A stretch of DNA of 64,000 nucleotides from Paracoccus sp. S3-43 (GCF_029027965.1 NZ_CP119082.1:2651001-2715000), one strand, 5' to 3'; positions 8,266-17,986 are shown, counted from the stretch's first letter. Numbers and translations are program-made. The notes: generated by a model from the sequence alone, not told the origin.

Positions 8266-9767
8266 GCGACGAGACCAAGAATCCCGGCGGTGATCGGAAC
8301 CCCGCCCCCCGCCCGTCGGGGATCCAGTCCGGGATCCTGTCCAGCCGCATCGCCCCGCCGGTCGATGCGCCGATTCCCGGCCCCGCGCCCCGGCAGGCCG
8401 CCCCGGCGCAGCCGCTGCCCCCGGTCGAACCGCCCTCGCCCCCACCGCCGCCTCGGCCCATCGCACCGCCCGACCCGTCCCGCTGGTCGGTGCGCGGCGC
8501 CCTGCTGACCGGGCTGATCTCGATCGTGGTGCTGCTGGGCGGCTTTACCGCCTGGGCGATGCAAAGCCGCATCGCGGGCGCCGTCGTGGCCTCTGGCCAG
8601 GTCGAGGTCGAGCAGCAGCGCCAGGTCGTCCAGCATCCCGACGGCGGCGTGGTCGAGGAGATCCTGGTCAAGGACGGCCAGACGGTCGAGGCGGGCCAGC
8701 CGCTGATCCGCCTGGACGGCAGCCTGCTGCGCACCGAACATGCCATCGTCGAAGGCCAGTATTTCGAGATCCTGGCCCGGCGCGGCCGGCTCGAGGCCGA
8801 ACGCGGCGACGCCGAAACCATGCAGATCCCCGACGAATTGCTGGAGGCGGCGGAAGGCAATGCCGATCTGCAAACCCTGATCGAGGGACAGCGCAGCCTG
8901 TTCGAAACCCGCCGCGACACCCTGCGCCAGTCGGTTGAACAATTGGAGAAACAGTCCGAACAGGTCCGCCAGCAGGTCGACGGCATCGACGCGCAGATCG
9001 TGGCGCTGGACCGGCAGCGCGAACTGATCGGCGAGGAGCTGGAGGACCAGCAATCCCTGCTGGATCGCGGCCTGGCCCAAGCGTCCCGCGTGCTGGCGCT
9101 GGAGCGCGAGGCAGCCAGCCTGGACGGCCGGTTGGGCGAGTTGAAGGCCAGCCGGGCCTCGGCCGAGACGCGCCAGACCGAACTGGACATCCAGCGGCTG
9201 CGCCTGGGCGCCGAACGCCGCGAGGAGGCTGAAACCGAGTTGCGCGACCTGGGCTATCGCGAACTGGAACTGGCCGAACGCCGCCGGGGCCTGACGGAAC
9301 AGATCAACCGTCTGGACATCCGCGCGCCCGCGGCGGGCGTGATCTACGACCTGCAGGTGACGACCCCCCGCTCGGTGATCCGGCCCGCCGACCCGGTGCT
9401 GTATGTCATCCCGCAGGACCGCCCGCTGGTGGTCAGCGCGCGCCTGGCGACGATCAACGTGGACGAGGTGCAGGTGGGCCAGCCGGTGGTGCTGCGATTC
9501 TCGGCCTTTTCGTCGCGCACGACGCCGGAAATCGACGGCATGCTGGGCCGCGTGTCAGCCGATGCGCTGATCGACGAGGCGACGCACCAGCCCTATTACC
9601 GGGCCGAGGTGACGATCCCCGCCGACCAGTTGGCCAAGCTGGGCGACCTGGCGCTGATTCCCGGCATGCCGGTCGAGGTCTATATCCAGACCGGCGAGCG
9701 CAGCCCGATGGCCTATCTGGTGAAGCCGCTGACGGATTACTTCAACCGGGCGTTCCGGGAAAGCTGA
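8262..9767 (+). CDS. HlyD-family type I secretion periplasmic adaptor
   Basis: Membrane fusion partner of the upstream exporter, 501 residues. After a cytoplasmic tail of about 80 residues very rich in Pro and Ala comes one membrane segment (LLTGLISIVVLLGGFTAWAM). This is followed by a lipoyl-like half motif, a long coiled-coil region (roughly residues 160-360, rich in Glu, Gln, Arg and Leu), and a C-terminal beta domain with DIRAPAAGVIYDLQV. The start ATG at 8262 overlaps the upstream stop by four bases, so translation is coupled. The long proline-rich tail is unusual for HlyD proteins, which mostly have short cytoplasmic ends. Confidence 0.9.
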   Translation: MSDETKNPGGDRNPAPRPSGIQSGILSSRIAPPVDAPIPGPAPRQAAPAQPLPPVEPPSPPPPPRPIAPPDPSRWSVRGALLTGLISIVVLLGGFTAWAMQSRIAGAVVASGQVEVEQQRQVVQHPDGGVVEEILVKDGQTVEAGQPLIRLDGSLLRTEHAIVEGQYFEILARRGRLEAERGDAETMQIPDELLEAAEGNADLQTLIEGQRSLFETRRDTLRQSVEQLEKQSEQVRQQVDGIDAQIVALDRQRELIGEELEDQQSLLDRGLAQASRVLALEREAASLDGRLGELKASRASAETRQTELDIQRLRLGAERREEAETELRDLGYRELELAERRRGLTEQINRLDIRAPAAGVIYDLQVTTPRSVIRPADPVLYVIPQDRPLVVSARLATINVDEVQVGQPVVLRFSAFSSRTTPEIDGMLGRVSADALIDEATHQPYYRAEVTIPADQLAKLGDLALIPGMPVEVYIQTGERSPMAYLVKPLTDYFNRAFRES

Positions 9768-9879
9768 CGGCGGGGCTTCGCGCCCCCTTCGGGCTGCCGG
9801 CCCCTTCCTCGCTGAAAAAGGTCCACCGGATCTTTTTCCAGGCGCTTCGAAGCCCCGAGGATATTTGGGCCAAGGCAAA
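9768..9879. repeat. Intergenic repeat, long form (copy A), with bidirectional terminator
   Basis: Fills the gap between two convergent genes. It starts with a GGGGC/GCCCC hairpin and continues through CCGGCCCCTTCCTCGCTGA. A second hairpin at 9815-9837 (AAAAAGGTCC with GGATCTTTTT, one G-T pair) would terminate transcription from both sides. The element ends with GCGCTTCGAAGCCCCGAGG and the core GGATATTTGGGCCAAGGC at 9859-9876. The first part recurs almost identically at 53269-53325 and the last part at 57006-57050. Confidence 0.75.
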
Positions 9880-9890
9880 AGCCACCAGGT

Positions 9891-12134
9891 TTATGTCTTG
9901 CGGCGCCGCCTGGTCGCGCGCTTGATCTCGGCAAGGCGGGATTTCGTGGATAGCGGCCGGGGGCTGCGGCCGCGCCTGCCCTTTTGCGGGCCGCGCGGCA
10001 GCGGCTGGCCGTCCAGTTCCAAGAGATCCAGCGTGAGGCCGCCGGTCATCGGGATCGCCTCGGCCAAGCGCACGGTGACGCGCTGGCCGATGCCGATCTC
10101 CAGGCCGGTATCGCTGCCGACCAGCATCTGCGCATCGGGATCGAAATGGAAATACTCCTGCCCGATGGCGCGGATCGGCAGCAGCCCGTCGGCGCCGGTC
10201 TCGTCCAGTTTCACGAAAGCGCCGAATTTCTGGACGCCGCTGATCCGGCCGGTCATCTCGGTCCCCACCCGATCCGCCAGGAAGGCCGCCAGATAGCGGT
10301 CGGTGGTGTCGCGTTCGGCGGCCATGCTGCGGCGTTCGGTTTCGCTGATATGGGTCGCGGTTTCGGACAGCCGGTCCATGTCCTGGGACGACAACCCGTC
10401 CCTGCCCCAGCCATGGCCGGAGATCAGCGCGCGATGCACCACCAGATCCGAATAGCGCCGGATCGGCGAGGTGAAATGCGCATAGGATTTCAGCGCCAGC
10501 CCGAAATGGCCGAAATTCTCGGGGTGGTAATAGGCCTGGGTCATCGACCGCAGGGTGCTGATATTGATCAGCTCGTCGAAATCGGTGCCTTCGGACTGGG
10601 CCAGCAGGCGGTTGAGGTGGCTGGTATGCAGCACCTGCCCCTTGGCCAGCGTGAAGCCCGAAGCCTGCGCCACCTCGCGCAGCGCGTCGATCTTGGCGAG
10701 GGTCGGTTCCTCGTGGACGCGAAACAGCAGGGGACGCTGGCGGCGGGTCAGTTCCTCGGCGGCGGCGACATTGGCCAGCACCATGAATTCCTCGATCAGC
10801 CGGTGGGCGTCGAAGCGGTCGCGGAAATTCACCGACTTGACGCGGCCGTCCGGGGTCAGCTCGATGCGGCGTTCGGGCAGGTCCAGATCCAGCGGCTGGC
10901 GGCGGGCGCGGGCCTCTTTCAGCAGGCCATAGGCGTGCCACAGGGGGCGAATCACGCTGTCCATCAGCGGTTCCGTCTGCGCGTCGGGATGGCCGTCCGC
11001 CGCCGCCTGGGCCTGTTCATAGGACAGCGAGGCGCGGCTGCGCATCATGCCGCGATGGAAATTGTGGCCGATCTTGTTGCCCTGCGCGTCCAGCCGCATC
11101 CTGACGGCGATCACCGGGCGGTCCACGCCCTCGTGCAGCGAGCACAGGTCGGCCGACAGCGCCTCGGGCAGCATCGGCACCACCCGGTCGGGGAAATAGG
11201 TCGAATTGCCGCGCAGCCAGGCTTCCCGGTCCAGGGCCGAGCCGGGAGTGACGTAATGGGCGACATCGGCGATGGCGACCCAGATGGTCGCGCCGCCGTC
11301 CTCCTCGATCTGCGCGGCCACCGCGTCGTCGTGGTCGCGCGCGTCCGAGGGGTCGATGGTCACCAGCGGCAGGTCGCGCAGATCCTCGCGGCCCTTCATG
11401 GTCGCGGGTTTCGCACCCTCGGCCTCGGCGATCACCGCATCGGGGAAATCGTCGGGGATGCCGTGCTGGTGGATGGCGATCAGGCTGACCGCGCGCGGGG
11501 CCGAGGGATCGCCCAGCCGGTCGATGATCCGCGCCATCGGCAGGCCCATCCGGCCCTTGGGACCGATCTGTTCGGCCTGCACCAGTTCGCCGTTCTGCGC
11601 GCCGAGCGTGGCATCGGGGCGCACGTGCCATTCGCGGTCCTGGCCCTTGTCGATGGGGACGATGCGGCCGCCCTCGGTTTCCTTGCGGAAGATGCCGGTG
11701 ATGCGATGGGGCGCGGCGGTGATGCGGCGGATCAGGCGGGCCTGATACTGGTGATCCTCGCCATGGACCTCGACCAGGCGGCCCAGGAAACGGTCGCCCC
11801 GGCCAAGCGCCGGATCGCTGTCGCGGGGGACATAGTGGATGCGCGGCATCGGCCCGTCGCCATGCCATTCCAGCGGGCGCGCGAACAGATCGCCAGACCC
11901 GTCCGGCGGCAGCAGTTCCAGCACCGTGACGGGCGGCAGACGCTCGGCGTCCAGATAGTGACGGCGGCGACGTTCAAGCTGGCCCTCGCCCTCAAGCTCT
12001 TTCAGCAGGCGCTTCAGCTCGATCCGAAGCGCGCCCTTGATGCCGAAGGCCTTGGCGATGTCGCGCTTGGAATTGGCGTCGGGATGCTGGCCGACCCATT
12101 CCATGATCTGTTCCTTGCTGGGAATCTGGGCCAT
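9891..12134 (-). CDS. rnr: Ribonuclease R
   Basis: Processive 3'-to-5' exoribonuclease that degrades structured RNA, 747 residues. An N-terminal winged-helix segment (KRDIAKAFGIKGALRIELKRL) is followed by cold-shock-type domains. The RNB catalytic domain has TIDPSDARDHDDAV, IADVAHYVTPGS and the ARLGVG-equivalent region. A C-terminal S1 domain is followed by a basic tail ending in RRRRKT. It is the last gene of the TauE-dapE-GNAT-rnr run, starting 14 bases after the GNAT stop, and converges on the type I secretion operon across repeat copy A. Confidence 0.94.
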   Translation of the reverse strand: MAQIPSKEQIMEWVGQHPDANSKRDIAKAFGIKGALRIELKRLLKELEGEGQLERRRRHYLDAERLPPVTVLELLPPDGSGDLFARPLEWHGDGPMPRIHYVPRDSDPALGRGDRFLGRLVEVHGEDHQYQARLIRRITAAPHRITGIFRKETEGGRIVPIDKGQDREWHVRPDATLGAQNGELVQAEQIGPKGRMGLPMARIIDRLGDPSAPRAVSLIAIHQHGIPDDFPDAVIAEAEGAKPATMKGREDLRDLPLVTIDPSDARDHDDAVAAQIEEDGGATIWVAIADVAHYVTPGSALDREAWLRGNSTYFPDRVVPMLPEALSADLCSLHEGVDRPVIAVRMRLDAQGNKIGHNFHRGMMRSRASLSYEQAQAAADGHPDAQTEPLMDSVIRPLWHAYGLLKEARARRQPLDLDLPERRIELTPDGRVKSVNFRDRFDAHRLIEEFMVLANVAAAEELTRRQRPLLFRVHEEPTLAKIDALREVAQASGFTLAKGQVLHTSHLNRLLAQSEGTDFDELINISTLRSMTQAYYHPENFGHFGLALKSYAHFTSPIRRYSDLVVHRALISGHGWGRDGLSSQDMDRLSETATHISETERRSMAAERDTTDRYLAAFLADRVGTEMTGRISGVQKFGAFVKLDETGADGLLPIRAIGQEYFHFDPDAQMLVGSDTGLEIGIGQRVTVRLAEAIPMTGGLTLDLLELDGQPLPRGPQKGRRGRSPRPLSTKSRLAEIKRATRRRRKT

Positions 12135-12148
12135 CTTGCGGTTCCCCC

Positions 12149-12565
12149 TTACAGATCGCGGATCATGTCACGATGCGGGATCCCCGCGTCGTCGTAAACC
12201 GGGCCGAATGCGGTGAAGCCCAGCTTTTCGTAAAAGCCCAGGGCATGGGTCTGGGCGCCCAGCTCGGCGCGGACGATCCCCGGCCGGTTCCGCAGCGCGT
12301 CGAGCGCGGCCCGGATCAGCGCCGCGCCCAGGCCCGTGCCGCGCGCCTGCGCCAGCACGCAGACGCGGCCGATCTTGCCGGTGTCGCCTTGCAGCAGGAT
12401 CCGCGCGGTGCCGACCGGGCGGCCATCCCGGCGCGCCAGCAGGTGAATGGCGTCCGCGTCCCTGTCGTCCCGTTCCTCGGCCTCGGACACGCCCTGTTCG
12501 TCGATGAATACGGCGCGGCGCAGGGCGTGGCAGGCGGCAAGGTCGTCGGTCTGTTCGATCTTCAT
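12149..12565 (-). CDS. GNAT family N-acetyltransferase (ElaA-like)
   Basis: Small acetyl-CoA-dependent acyltransferase of 138 residues. The N-terminal pattern [17 protein letters not shown] and the acetyl-CoA loop [16 protein letters not shown] are typical of the ElaA/YitI branch. GFYEKLGF near the end is the classic GNAT motif B. The ATG overlaps the dapE stop by four bases. The substrate is unknown and the position in the operon does not settle it. Confidence 0.85.
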   Translation of the reverse strand: MKIEQTDDLAACHALRRAVFIDEQGVSEAEERDDRDADAIHLLARRDGRPVGTARILLQGDTGKIGRVCVLAQARGTGLGAALIRAALDALRNRPGIVRAELGAQTHALGFYEKLGFTAFGPVYDDAGIPHRDMIRDL

Positions 12566-13698
12566 TCGAAATATTTTTCCAGAATCCGCTGGTAGATGGT
12601 CTTCAACTGCTGGACCTGCGCCACCGGCACGCGTTCGTCCACCTGGTGCATATAGGTGCCGACCAGCCCGAATTCGACCACCGGGCAGTGGTTCTTGATG
12701 AAGCGCGCGTCCGAGGTGCCGCCCGTGGTGGACAGCACCGGCTGGCGGTTGGTTTCCTGGGTGACGACGCTGCGGACCAGATCGACGAAGGGGCCGGGCT
12801 GGGTCAGGAAGGCCTCTCCCGTGACTTGGGCGGCAATGGTCAGCGTCACGCCGGTCGCCGCGCTGACGCGGGCGGCACGGGCGGTCAGGTCGGCTTCCAG
12901 GCTGGCGGCGCTGTGCAGGTCGTTGAAGCGGATATTGACCACCGCCCGCGCCGTTTCCGGGATCACGTTCGAGGCCGGGTTGCCGCAGTCGATGCTGGTG
13001 ATCTGCAAGCCGGTCGGGTCGAAATGCTCGGTCCCCGCGTCCAGCGGCGCGGCGATCAGGTCGTTCAGAAAAGCGGTCAACGCGTGCAGCGGGTTCTTGG
13101 CCTTGTGCGGATAGGCGGCATGGCCCTGCACCCCCCTGGCGGTGATCGTGAACGTCACGGACCCGCGCCGCCCGATCTTCATCATCTCGCCCATGATCTC
13201 GGGGTTCGAGGGTTCGCCGACGATGCAGGCGTCCATGCGTTCGCCGTGCTGATCCATCCAGTCGAGGATCGCGGTGGTGCCGTCGCGGGACGGGCCTTCC
13301 TCGTCCCCGGTGATGGTCAGGATCACCGCGCCGTCGGGGGGCGTTTCGCGCACGAAGTCGATGGCGGCGGCCACGAAGGCCGCGACGCCCGATTTCATAT
13401 CGGTCGCGCCCCGGCCCCAGATCACGCCGTCCTCGACATGGCCGCTGAACGGGGGATGCGTCCAGGAACCCAGGTCGCCCGGCGGCACCACATCGGTATG
13501 GCCGTTGAAGCCGAAGCTGCGCGCGCCCCTCGCGCCCCAGCGGGCGAACAGGTTGGGCGTGCCGTTGCGGTCCACGCGGTGAACCTCGAATCCTGCTTCC
13601 GCCAGCAGGTCGGCCAGCAGGACCAGGGCGCCGCCTTCCTCGGGCGTGACCGAGGGGCAGCGGATCAGGCGGGCGGTCAGGTCGGCGGCGTCGATCAT
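12562..13698 (-). CDS. dapE: Succinyl-diaminopimelate desuccinylase
   Basis: M20 family dizinc hydrolase that releases LL-diaminopimelate from its N-succinyl form in lysine and peptidoglycan synthesis. It has 378 residues. Metal-binding and catalytic motifs are [32 protein letters not shown] with the catalytic Glu pair, and the dimerisation domain with [11 protein letters not shown]. Near the C-terminus [11 protein letters not shown] is diagnostic for DapE. The ATG at 13698 lies one base after the stop of the TauE-like gene. A TTG further up exists but would overlap that gene. Confidence 0.94.
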   Translation of the reverse strand: MIDAADLTARLIRCPSVTPEEGGALVLLADLLAEAGFEVHRVDRNGTPNLFARWGARGARSFGFNGHTDVVPPGDLGSWTHPPFSGHVEDGVIWGRGATDMKSGVAAFVAAAIDFVRETPPDGAVILTITGDEEGPSRDGTTAILDWMDQHGERMDACIVGEPSNPEIMGEMMKIGRRGSVTFTITARGVQGHAAYPHKAKNPLHALTAFLNDLIAAPLDAGTEHFDPTGLQITSIDCGNPASNVIPETARAVVNIRFNDLHSAASLEADLTARAARVSAATGVTLTIAAQVTGEAFLTQPGPFVDLVRSVVTQETNRQPVLSTTGGTSDARFIKNHCPVVEFGLVGTYMHQVDERVPVAQVQQLKTIYQRILEKYFE

Positions 13699-13699
13699 C

Positions 13700-14464
13700 T
13701 CATATCCAGTCGGAAAGGGCGCGGCGGACAAGGTTCAGGCCGGTGATCACCAGCAGGATCAGCGTCCAGCGGCGGAATTGTGCGACATCCATGCGGTCCT
13801 GCAAGGCCTGACCCGCGAACATTCCGGCGAAGGCGGGAATGCACAGCGCGGCGGACAGCGGGATGGTCTGGGCGTTCAGCACGCCCGACATCAGATGCGC
13901 CACCGTCAGCCCGGCGCTGCCCAGCAAGAAGACCACGCCCTGCACCCGCATCTGTTCGCGCTTCTCGGCCCCCAGGGACAGCAGCAGGACCACCAGCGGC
14001 GGCCCCCAGATGCCCGAGACGCCGCCATAGAGGCCGCCGACGATGCCGGTCACGATCTCGGCCCGGCGGCGGTGATGGACGGGCAGCGCCAGGGGCGTCC
14101 CCGACAATTGCCACAGCGCGAAGCCCACCACCGGAAAGCCCAGCAGCGCATACATCGCCTGTTGCGGGATCGCCGTGGCGAAGCCTGCCGAGACCGCCAT
14201 GAACAGCAGCACCATGCCGATATGCCAGCGATAATCGCGGATCGACCGCGCCGCCGCCCCGACCCCCTCGCGCAGCGCCTGGTTCACGTTGGTGGTCAGC
14301 ACCGGCAGGATCAGCGCGGCAAGCGCCGTCTGCGGCGGCAGGATCGAGGCGAAGGCCGAGGCCATGACCAGCGGCATGGCGAATCCGATGGCGCCCTTCA
14401 CGAAGCCCGCGAAGGCCGTGACGGCGAAGATCGTCCAGAATTGCCAAGGATCCAGTCCAAACAT
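13700..14464 (-). CDS. TauE/SafE family (TSUP) membrane permease
   Basis: Predicted inner-membrane protein of 254 residues with about eight hydrophobic segments. The family signature occurs twice: [18 protein letters not shown] near the N-terminus and [20 protein letters not shown] in the second half. Members export or import small anions such as sulfite, sulfonates or sulfoacetate; the substrate is not evident here. It leads the minus-strand operon with dapE one base downstream. Confidence 0.85.
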   Translation of the reverse strand: MFGLDPWQFWTIFAVTAFAGFVKGAIGFAMPLVMASAFASILPPQTALAALILPVLTTNVNQALREGVGAAARSIRDYRWHIGMVLLFMAVSAGFATAIPQQAMYALLGFPVVGFALWQLSGTPLALPVHHRRRAEIVTGIVGGLYGGVSGIWGPPLVVLLLSLGAEKREQMRVQGVVFLLGSAGLTVAHLMSGVLNAQTIPLSAALCIPAFAGMFAGQALQDRMDVAQFRRWTLILLVITGLNLVRRALSDWI

Positions 14465-14618
14465 CCCGGCACGCTAACCGCTTGGGGGAGAAATGGAAAT
14501 GCCGAACGCATCGCAGCGAGACAGACATATTCGTTCGCATATCACGACCGATGCGCATAATTGTTGCGCTGCGACTGCGAAGGCGCTACCCATGCCGCGA
14601 TGCCGCAAGGGGGATTTC

Positions 14619-16226
14619 ATGAAAGACATGCCGCAACAGGTTGATACCGTCCTGACCGAACTGGCGGATCTGCAATCGCGGGCCACGGACTCTCTACGCG
14701 CGATGGTGACGGCCGACGGCAAGGTCGATGCCCGGGCACTGGAGCAGCACCAGCACGCCGCCCATGCGCTGTCCTGGCTGGCGACCTATGTCGAATCGCT
14801 GCGCCAGCTTGCCGCCTGGTCCGCCCGCGTCCGCGGCGAGATCGAGGCGCTGATCGCCCGGATCGGTTTCGGCGAATACCTGACCCAGATCGCCGGCGGC
14901 ATCCCGATGAGCCAGATGGAATTCGCCCGCCTGTCCGATCTGGGCGTGGACTGGCACCCCTCGGACGCGGCGCGCGCGCTGATGGCCGCGAACACGCCCG
15001 ACGCCCGCGCCCGGCTGGCCGCGCTGATGGCCGAGAACAGGGGCAGCGCGACCTTCGGCGCCACCGGCCTGGACGAGGATCTGGAGATGATCCGCGACCA
15101 GTTCCGCCGTTGGGCCGACGACAAGGTGGTGCCCCATGCCCATGAATGGCACCTGAAGGACGAGTTCATCCCGATGGAGATCATCGAGGAACTGGCCGAA
15201 CTGGGCGTCTTCGGCCTGACCATCCCGGAAAACCTGGGCGGCCTGAGCATGTCCAAGGCGGCGATGGTGGTGGTCTCCGAGGAACTGTCGCGCGGCTATA
15301 TCGGCGTGGGCAGCCTTGGCACCCGCAGCGAGATCGCCGCCGAACTGATCCTGGGCGGCGGCACCGACGACCAGAAGGCGCATTGGCTGCCGCGCCTGGC
15401 CAGCGGGGAAATCCTGCCCACGGCGGTCTTTACCGAACCGAACACCGGCAGCGACCTGGGCAGCCTGCGCACCCGCGCGGTCAGGGACGGCGATGTCTGG
15501 AAGATCACCGGCAACAAGACCTGGATCACCCATGCCGCGCGCACTCATGTGATGACGCTGCTGGCCCGCACCGATCCCGACACGACCGATTATCGCGGGC
15601 TGTCGATGTTCATCGCCGAAAAGACGCCGGGCGGCGATGCCGACCCCTTCCCCACCCCCGGCATGACCGGCGGCGAGATCGAGGTTCTGGGCTATCGCGG
15701 CATGAAGGAATACGAACTGGCCTTCGACGGGTTCGAGGTGAAGGCCGACAACCTGCTGGGCGGCGTCACCGGGCAGGGCTTCAAGCAATTGATGCAGACT
15801 TTCGAATCGGCGCGCATCCAGACGGCGGCGCGGGCCATCGGGGTCGCGCAGAACGCGATGGAGCTGGGCCTGCAATACGCCCTGGACCGCAAGCAGTTCG
15901 GCAAGGCGCTGATCCATTTCCCGCGCGTGGCCGATAAGCTGGCGATGATGGCGGTGGAAATCATGATCGCCCGGCAGCTGACCTATTTCAGCGCCTGGGA
16001 AAAGGATCACGGCCATCGCTGCGACCTGGAGGCCGGGATGGCCAAGCTGCTGGGCGCGCGGGTGGCCTGGTCCTCGGCCGACAATGCGCTGCAAATCCAC
16101 GGCGGCAACGGCTTCGCGCTGGAATACCAGATCAGCCGTGTGTTGTGCGATGCACGCATCCTGAATATTTTTGAGGGGGCGGCCGAAATTCAGGCTCAAG
16201 TGATCGCCCGGCGGCTGTTAGGCTGA
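14619..16226 (+). CDS. mcd: Probable (2S)-methylsuccinyl-CoA dehydrogenase (acyl-CoA dehydrogenase family)
   Basis: FAD-dependent acyl-CoA dehydrogenase of about 535 residues. This is some 150 residues longer than ordinary family members because of an N-terminal helical extension. That extension and the stretches EPNTGSDLGSLRTRAV, GNKTWITHAARTHVMTLLAR and YRGMKEYELAFDGFEV match methylsuccinyl-CoA dehydrogenases of the ethylmalonyl-CoA pathway as I know them. The reaction yields mesaconyl-CoA and passes electrons to ETF. The C-terminus has HGGNGFALEYQISRVLCDAR. The start at ATG 14619 follows AAGGGGGA. An ordinary acyl-CoA dehydrogenase is the alternative; the length argues for Mcd. Confidence 0.85.
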   Translation: MKDMPQQVDTVLTELADLQSRATDSLRAMVTADGKVDARALEQHQHAAHALSWLATYVESLRQLAAWSARVRGEIEALIARIGFGEYLTQIAGGIPMSQMEFARLSDLGVDWHPSDAARALMAANTPDARARLAALMAENRGSATFGATGLDEDLEMIRDQFRRWADDKVVPHAHEWHLKDEFIPMEIIEELAELGVFGLTIPENLGGLSMSKAAMVVVSEELSRGYIGVGSLGTRSEIAAELILGGGTDDQKAHWLPRLASGEILPTAVFTEPNTGSDLGSLRTRAVRDGDVWKITGNKTWITHAARTHVMTLLARTDPDTTDYRGLSMFIAEKTPGGDADPFPTPGMTGGEIEVLGYRGMKEYELAFDGFEVKADNLLGGVTGQGFKQLMQTFESARIQTAARAIGVAQNAMELGLQYALDRKQFGKALIHFPRVADKLAMMAVEIMIARQLTYFSAWEKDHGHRCDLEAGMAKLLGARVAWSSADNALQIHGGNGFALEYQISRVLCDARILNIFEGAAEIQAQVIARRLLG

Positions 16227-16304
16227 CGCGATTTCGTCTAGGGTGCCGCAATTCATGCGGAAATTGCCGCACCCCGTTCGATGATCGCCCCAAGGAGTCC
16301 CATC

Positions 16305-16769
16305 ATGCCCCGTCTCGGCACATTCGGCGCGCTGACCGCCGCAGCCCTTGCCCTTGCCGCCTGCGAACCGACGCCCCCCGTGTCCGCCGACGACCGCGGC
16401 TTCATTCCGGGCGGCGATTACGCATTGGTGGGCATGGACGGCGCGACCGTGCCGCTGCGCAACATGACGCTGACCATTGCCGAGACCAGCGTGTCGGGCC
16501 GTGGTCCCTGCAACGGCTATGGCGCCAAGAACAACGCCGAACTGCCGCTGGTGGCGCTGTCGCCGCTGCAAAGGACCAATGTCGACTGCGGCAAGAACGC
16601 CACGATCGAGAACCGCTTCTTCCAAGTCCTGCAAGCGGCGACCGAGATGGAATATTACGGCGGCGTGCTGAAGGTGAAATCGCCCCAGACCTGGCTGATC
16701 TTCGAACGCGGCGTGACCGAGACGCAGGGCCAGGTCACCGCGCTGGATCAGGCGCGCGCGGGTCAGTGA
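16305..16769 (+). CDS. META-domain lipoprotein
   Basis: Predicted lipoprotein of 154 residues. A short signal ends in the lipobox LAAC (FGALTAAALALAACEP). The body carries the META/HslJ pattern: SVSGRGPCNGYGAKN, then DCGKNATIENRFFQVLQAATEMEY and a final WLIFERG strand. HslJ-type proteins have been linked to envelope stress or heat-induced resistance, but the function here is unknown. AAGGAG at 16290-16295 supports the ATG at 16305. The 3' end overlaps the converging recO by seven bases. Confidence 0.8.
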   Translation: MPRLGTFGALTAAALALAACEPTPPVSADDRGFIPGGDYALVGMDGATVPLRNMTLTIAETSVSGRGPCNGYGAKNNAELPLVALSPLQRTNVDCGKNATIENRFFQVLQAATEMEYYGGVLKVKSPQTWLIFERGVTETQGQVTALDQARAGQ

Positions 16770-17500
16770 CCGCCCTTCGGCTGGCCGCGCGCCAGCCGGT
16801 CCACAAGACGCTGGCGGGCTGCCGGAAGCGGGCGGCCCACCAGTTCGGCGGCAAGGCGGGCGTTCAGGAAATGCCCGGTGATGGCCAGCCCCTCGGCCAG
16901 GCCCCGGCCGCGATTGTCGCCCGCCCCGCCCAGGATGCCGGGCAGCGGCAGCAGCCGGTCGGCCCAGTCCCCCGCCCCTTCACGGCTGACCGCGCGACCT
17001 GATTTCGGGCTGACATAGGCCAGCCCCTGCGGCGCGCCCGTCACCGCGCAGGCGGACAGGTCCAGGCCGAAGCCCATCTCGTCCAGCAGGCGCATTTCCC
17101 ATCGCAGGTAATCCTGGCCCCAGTCGGCCCCCGCCTCCATCAGATCCAGCAGACCTTCGGTGGCGCCGACCAGCACCGGATGCGGATCGCGTTCGGGCAG
17201 GGCAAAGACCAGCAGCGAACAGACCGCGTTCAGCCCCGCCAGCGCCAGCGGATCGGCCAGCAGCCCCGACCGCAGCCGCAGGGGTTCCGCCGCGAAGGTG
17301 CCCAGTTGGTCGTCCCGCCGCGCCCGCCAGCGCAGATCCAGCCGCGATCCGGGTTGCAGCATCGCCGCGCGCTTTTGCGACACGCCGCCCGGCACCAGCC
17401 CCGAATGGCGCCCGTGCAGGTCGGTCAGCACGTCCAGGATCACCGAGGTTTCGCCATGCGGGCGGCGGGCCAGGACCGTGCCTTCTGCCTGCCACTCCAT
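16763..17500 (-). CDS. recO: DNA repair protein RecO
   Basis: Recombination mediator that loads RecA with RecR in the RecFOR pathway, 245 residues, the usual length. The N-terminal OB fold is recognisable from EWQAEGTVLARRPHGETSVIL and HSGLVPGG, and the C-terminal region from FGLDLSACAVTG and YVSPKSGRAVS. Its ATG directly follows the stop of the upstream VOC gene (TGAATG), so the two are translationally linked. Confidence 0.92.
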   Translation of the reverse strand: MEWQAEGTVLARRPHGETSVILDVLTDLHGRHSGLVPGGVSQKRAAMLQPGSRLDLRWRARRDDQLGTFAAEPLRLRSGLLADPLALAGLNAVCSLLVFALPERDPHPVLVGATEGLLDLMEAGADWGQDYLRWEMRLLDEMGFGLDLSACAVTGAPQGLAYVSPKSGRAVSREGAGDWADRLLPLPGILGGAGDNRGRGLAEGLAITGHFLNARLAAELVGRPLPAARQRLVDRLARGQPKGGH

Positions 17501-17938
17501 TCAGGCGTCCGGCAGGGTCAGCGACCCGTCCGGGGACAGCGGCCAGAACGGGTTGGTGGCGATTTCCCAGACATGCCCGTCGGGATCGGCGAAATAGCCG
17601 GAATAACCGCCCCAGAAGACTTTTTCGGGCCGCTTCAGAACCGTGGCGCCCGCGTCAATCGCCGCCTGGAATACCGCATCGGTTTCCGCGTCCTCGGCGC
17701 AGTTCTGCGCCAGCGTGACCGCCCCGGTCCCCAAGGCCGCGCCCGGCCGTCCCTGATCGGCGGCCAGATCGTCCAGCCCGAACAGCCCCAGCACCACGCC
17801 GTTCATCTGATAGAAGGTCACGCCCGGCTGCGAACCGGGATGCGGCGCCCACCCCCAGGCGTCATAGAACCGCCGCGCGCGGCCCATGTCGGCGACGCCC
17901 AGGGTGACGAGGGTCAGACGTTGACGGGACAGGGACAT
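17501..17938 (-). CDS. VOC family (glyoxalase/bleomycin resistance fold) protein
   Basis: Single-domain vicinal-oxygen-chelate protein of 145 residues with paired beta-alpha-beta-beta-beta modules (LTLVTLGVADMGRARRFYDAWGW and GGYSGYFADPDGHVWEIATNPFW). The final Glu in HVWEIA is a likely metal ligand. The substrate is unknown. The ATG at 17938 has GGAG six bases upstream; a TTG at 17950 lacks one. It is co-transcribed with recO. Confidence 0.82.
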   Translation of the reverse strand: MSLSRQRLTLVTLGVADMGRARRFYDAWGWAPHPGSQPGVTFYQMNGVVLGLFGLDDLAADQGRPGAALGTGAVTLAQNCAEDAETDAVFQAAIDAGATVLKRPEKVFWGGYSGYFADPDGHVWEIATNPFWPLSPDGSLTLPDA

Positions 17939-17986
17939 GGCAATCTCCAAGGTGGCAGCTTGGCACGGGCCTTCGGCGCTGCCAAG

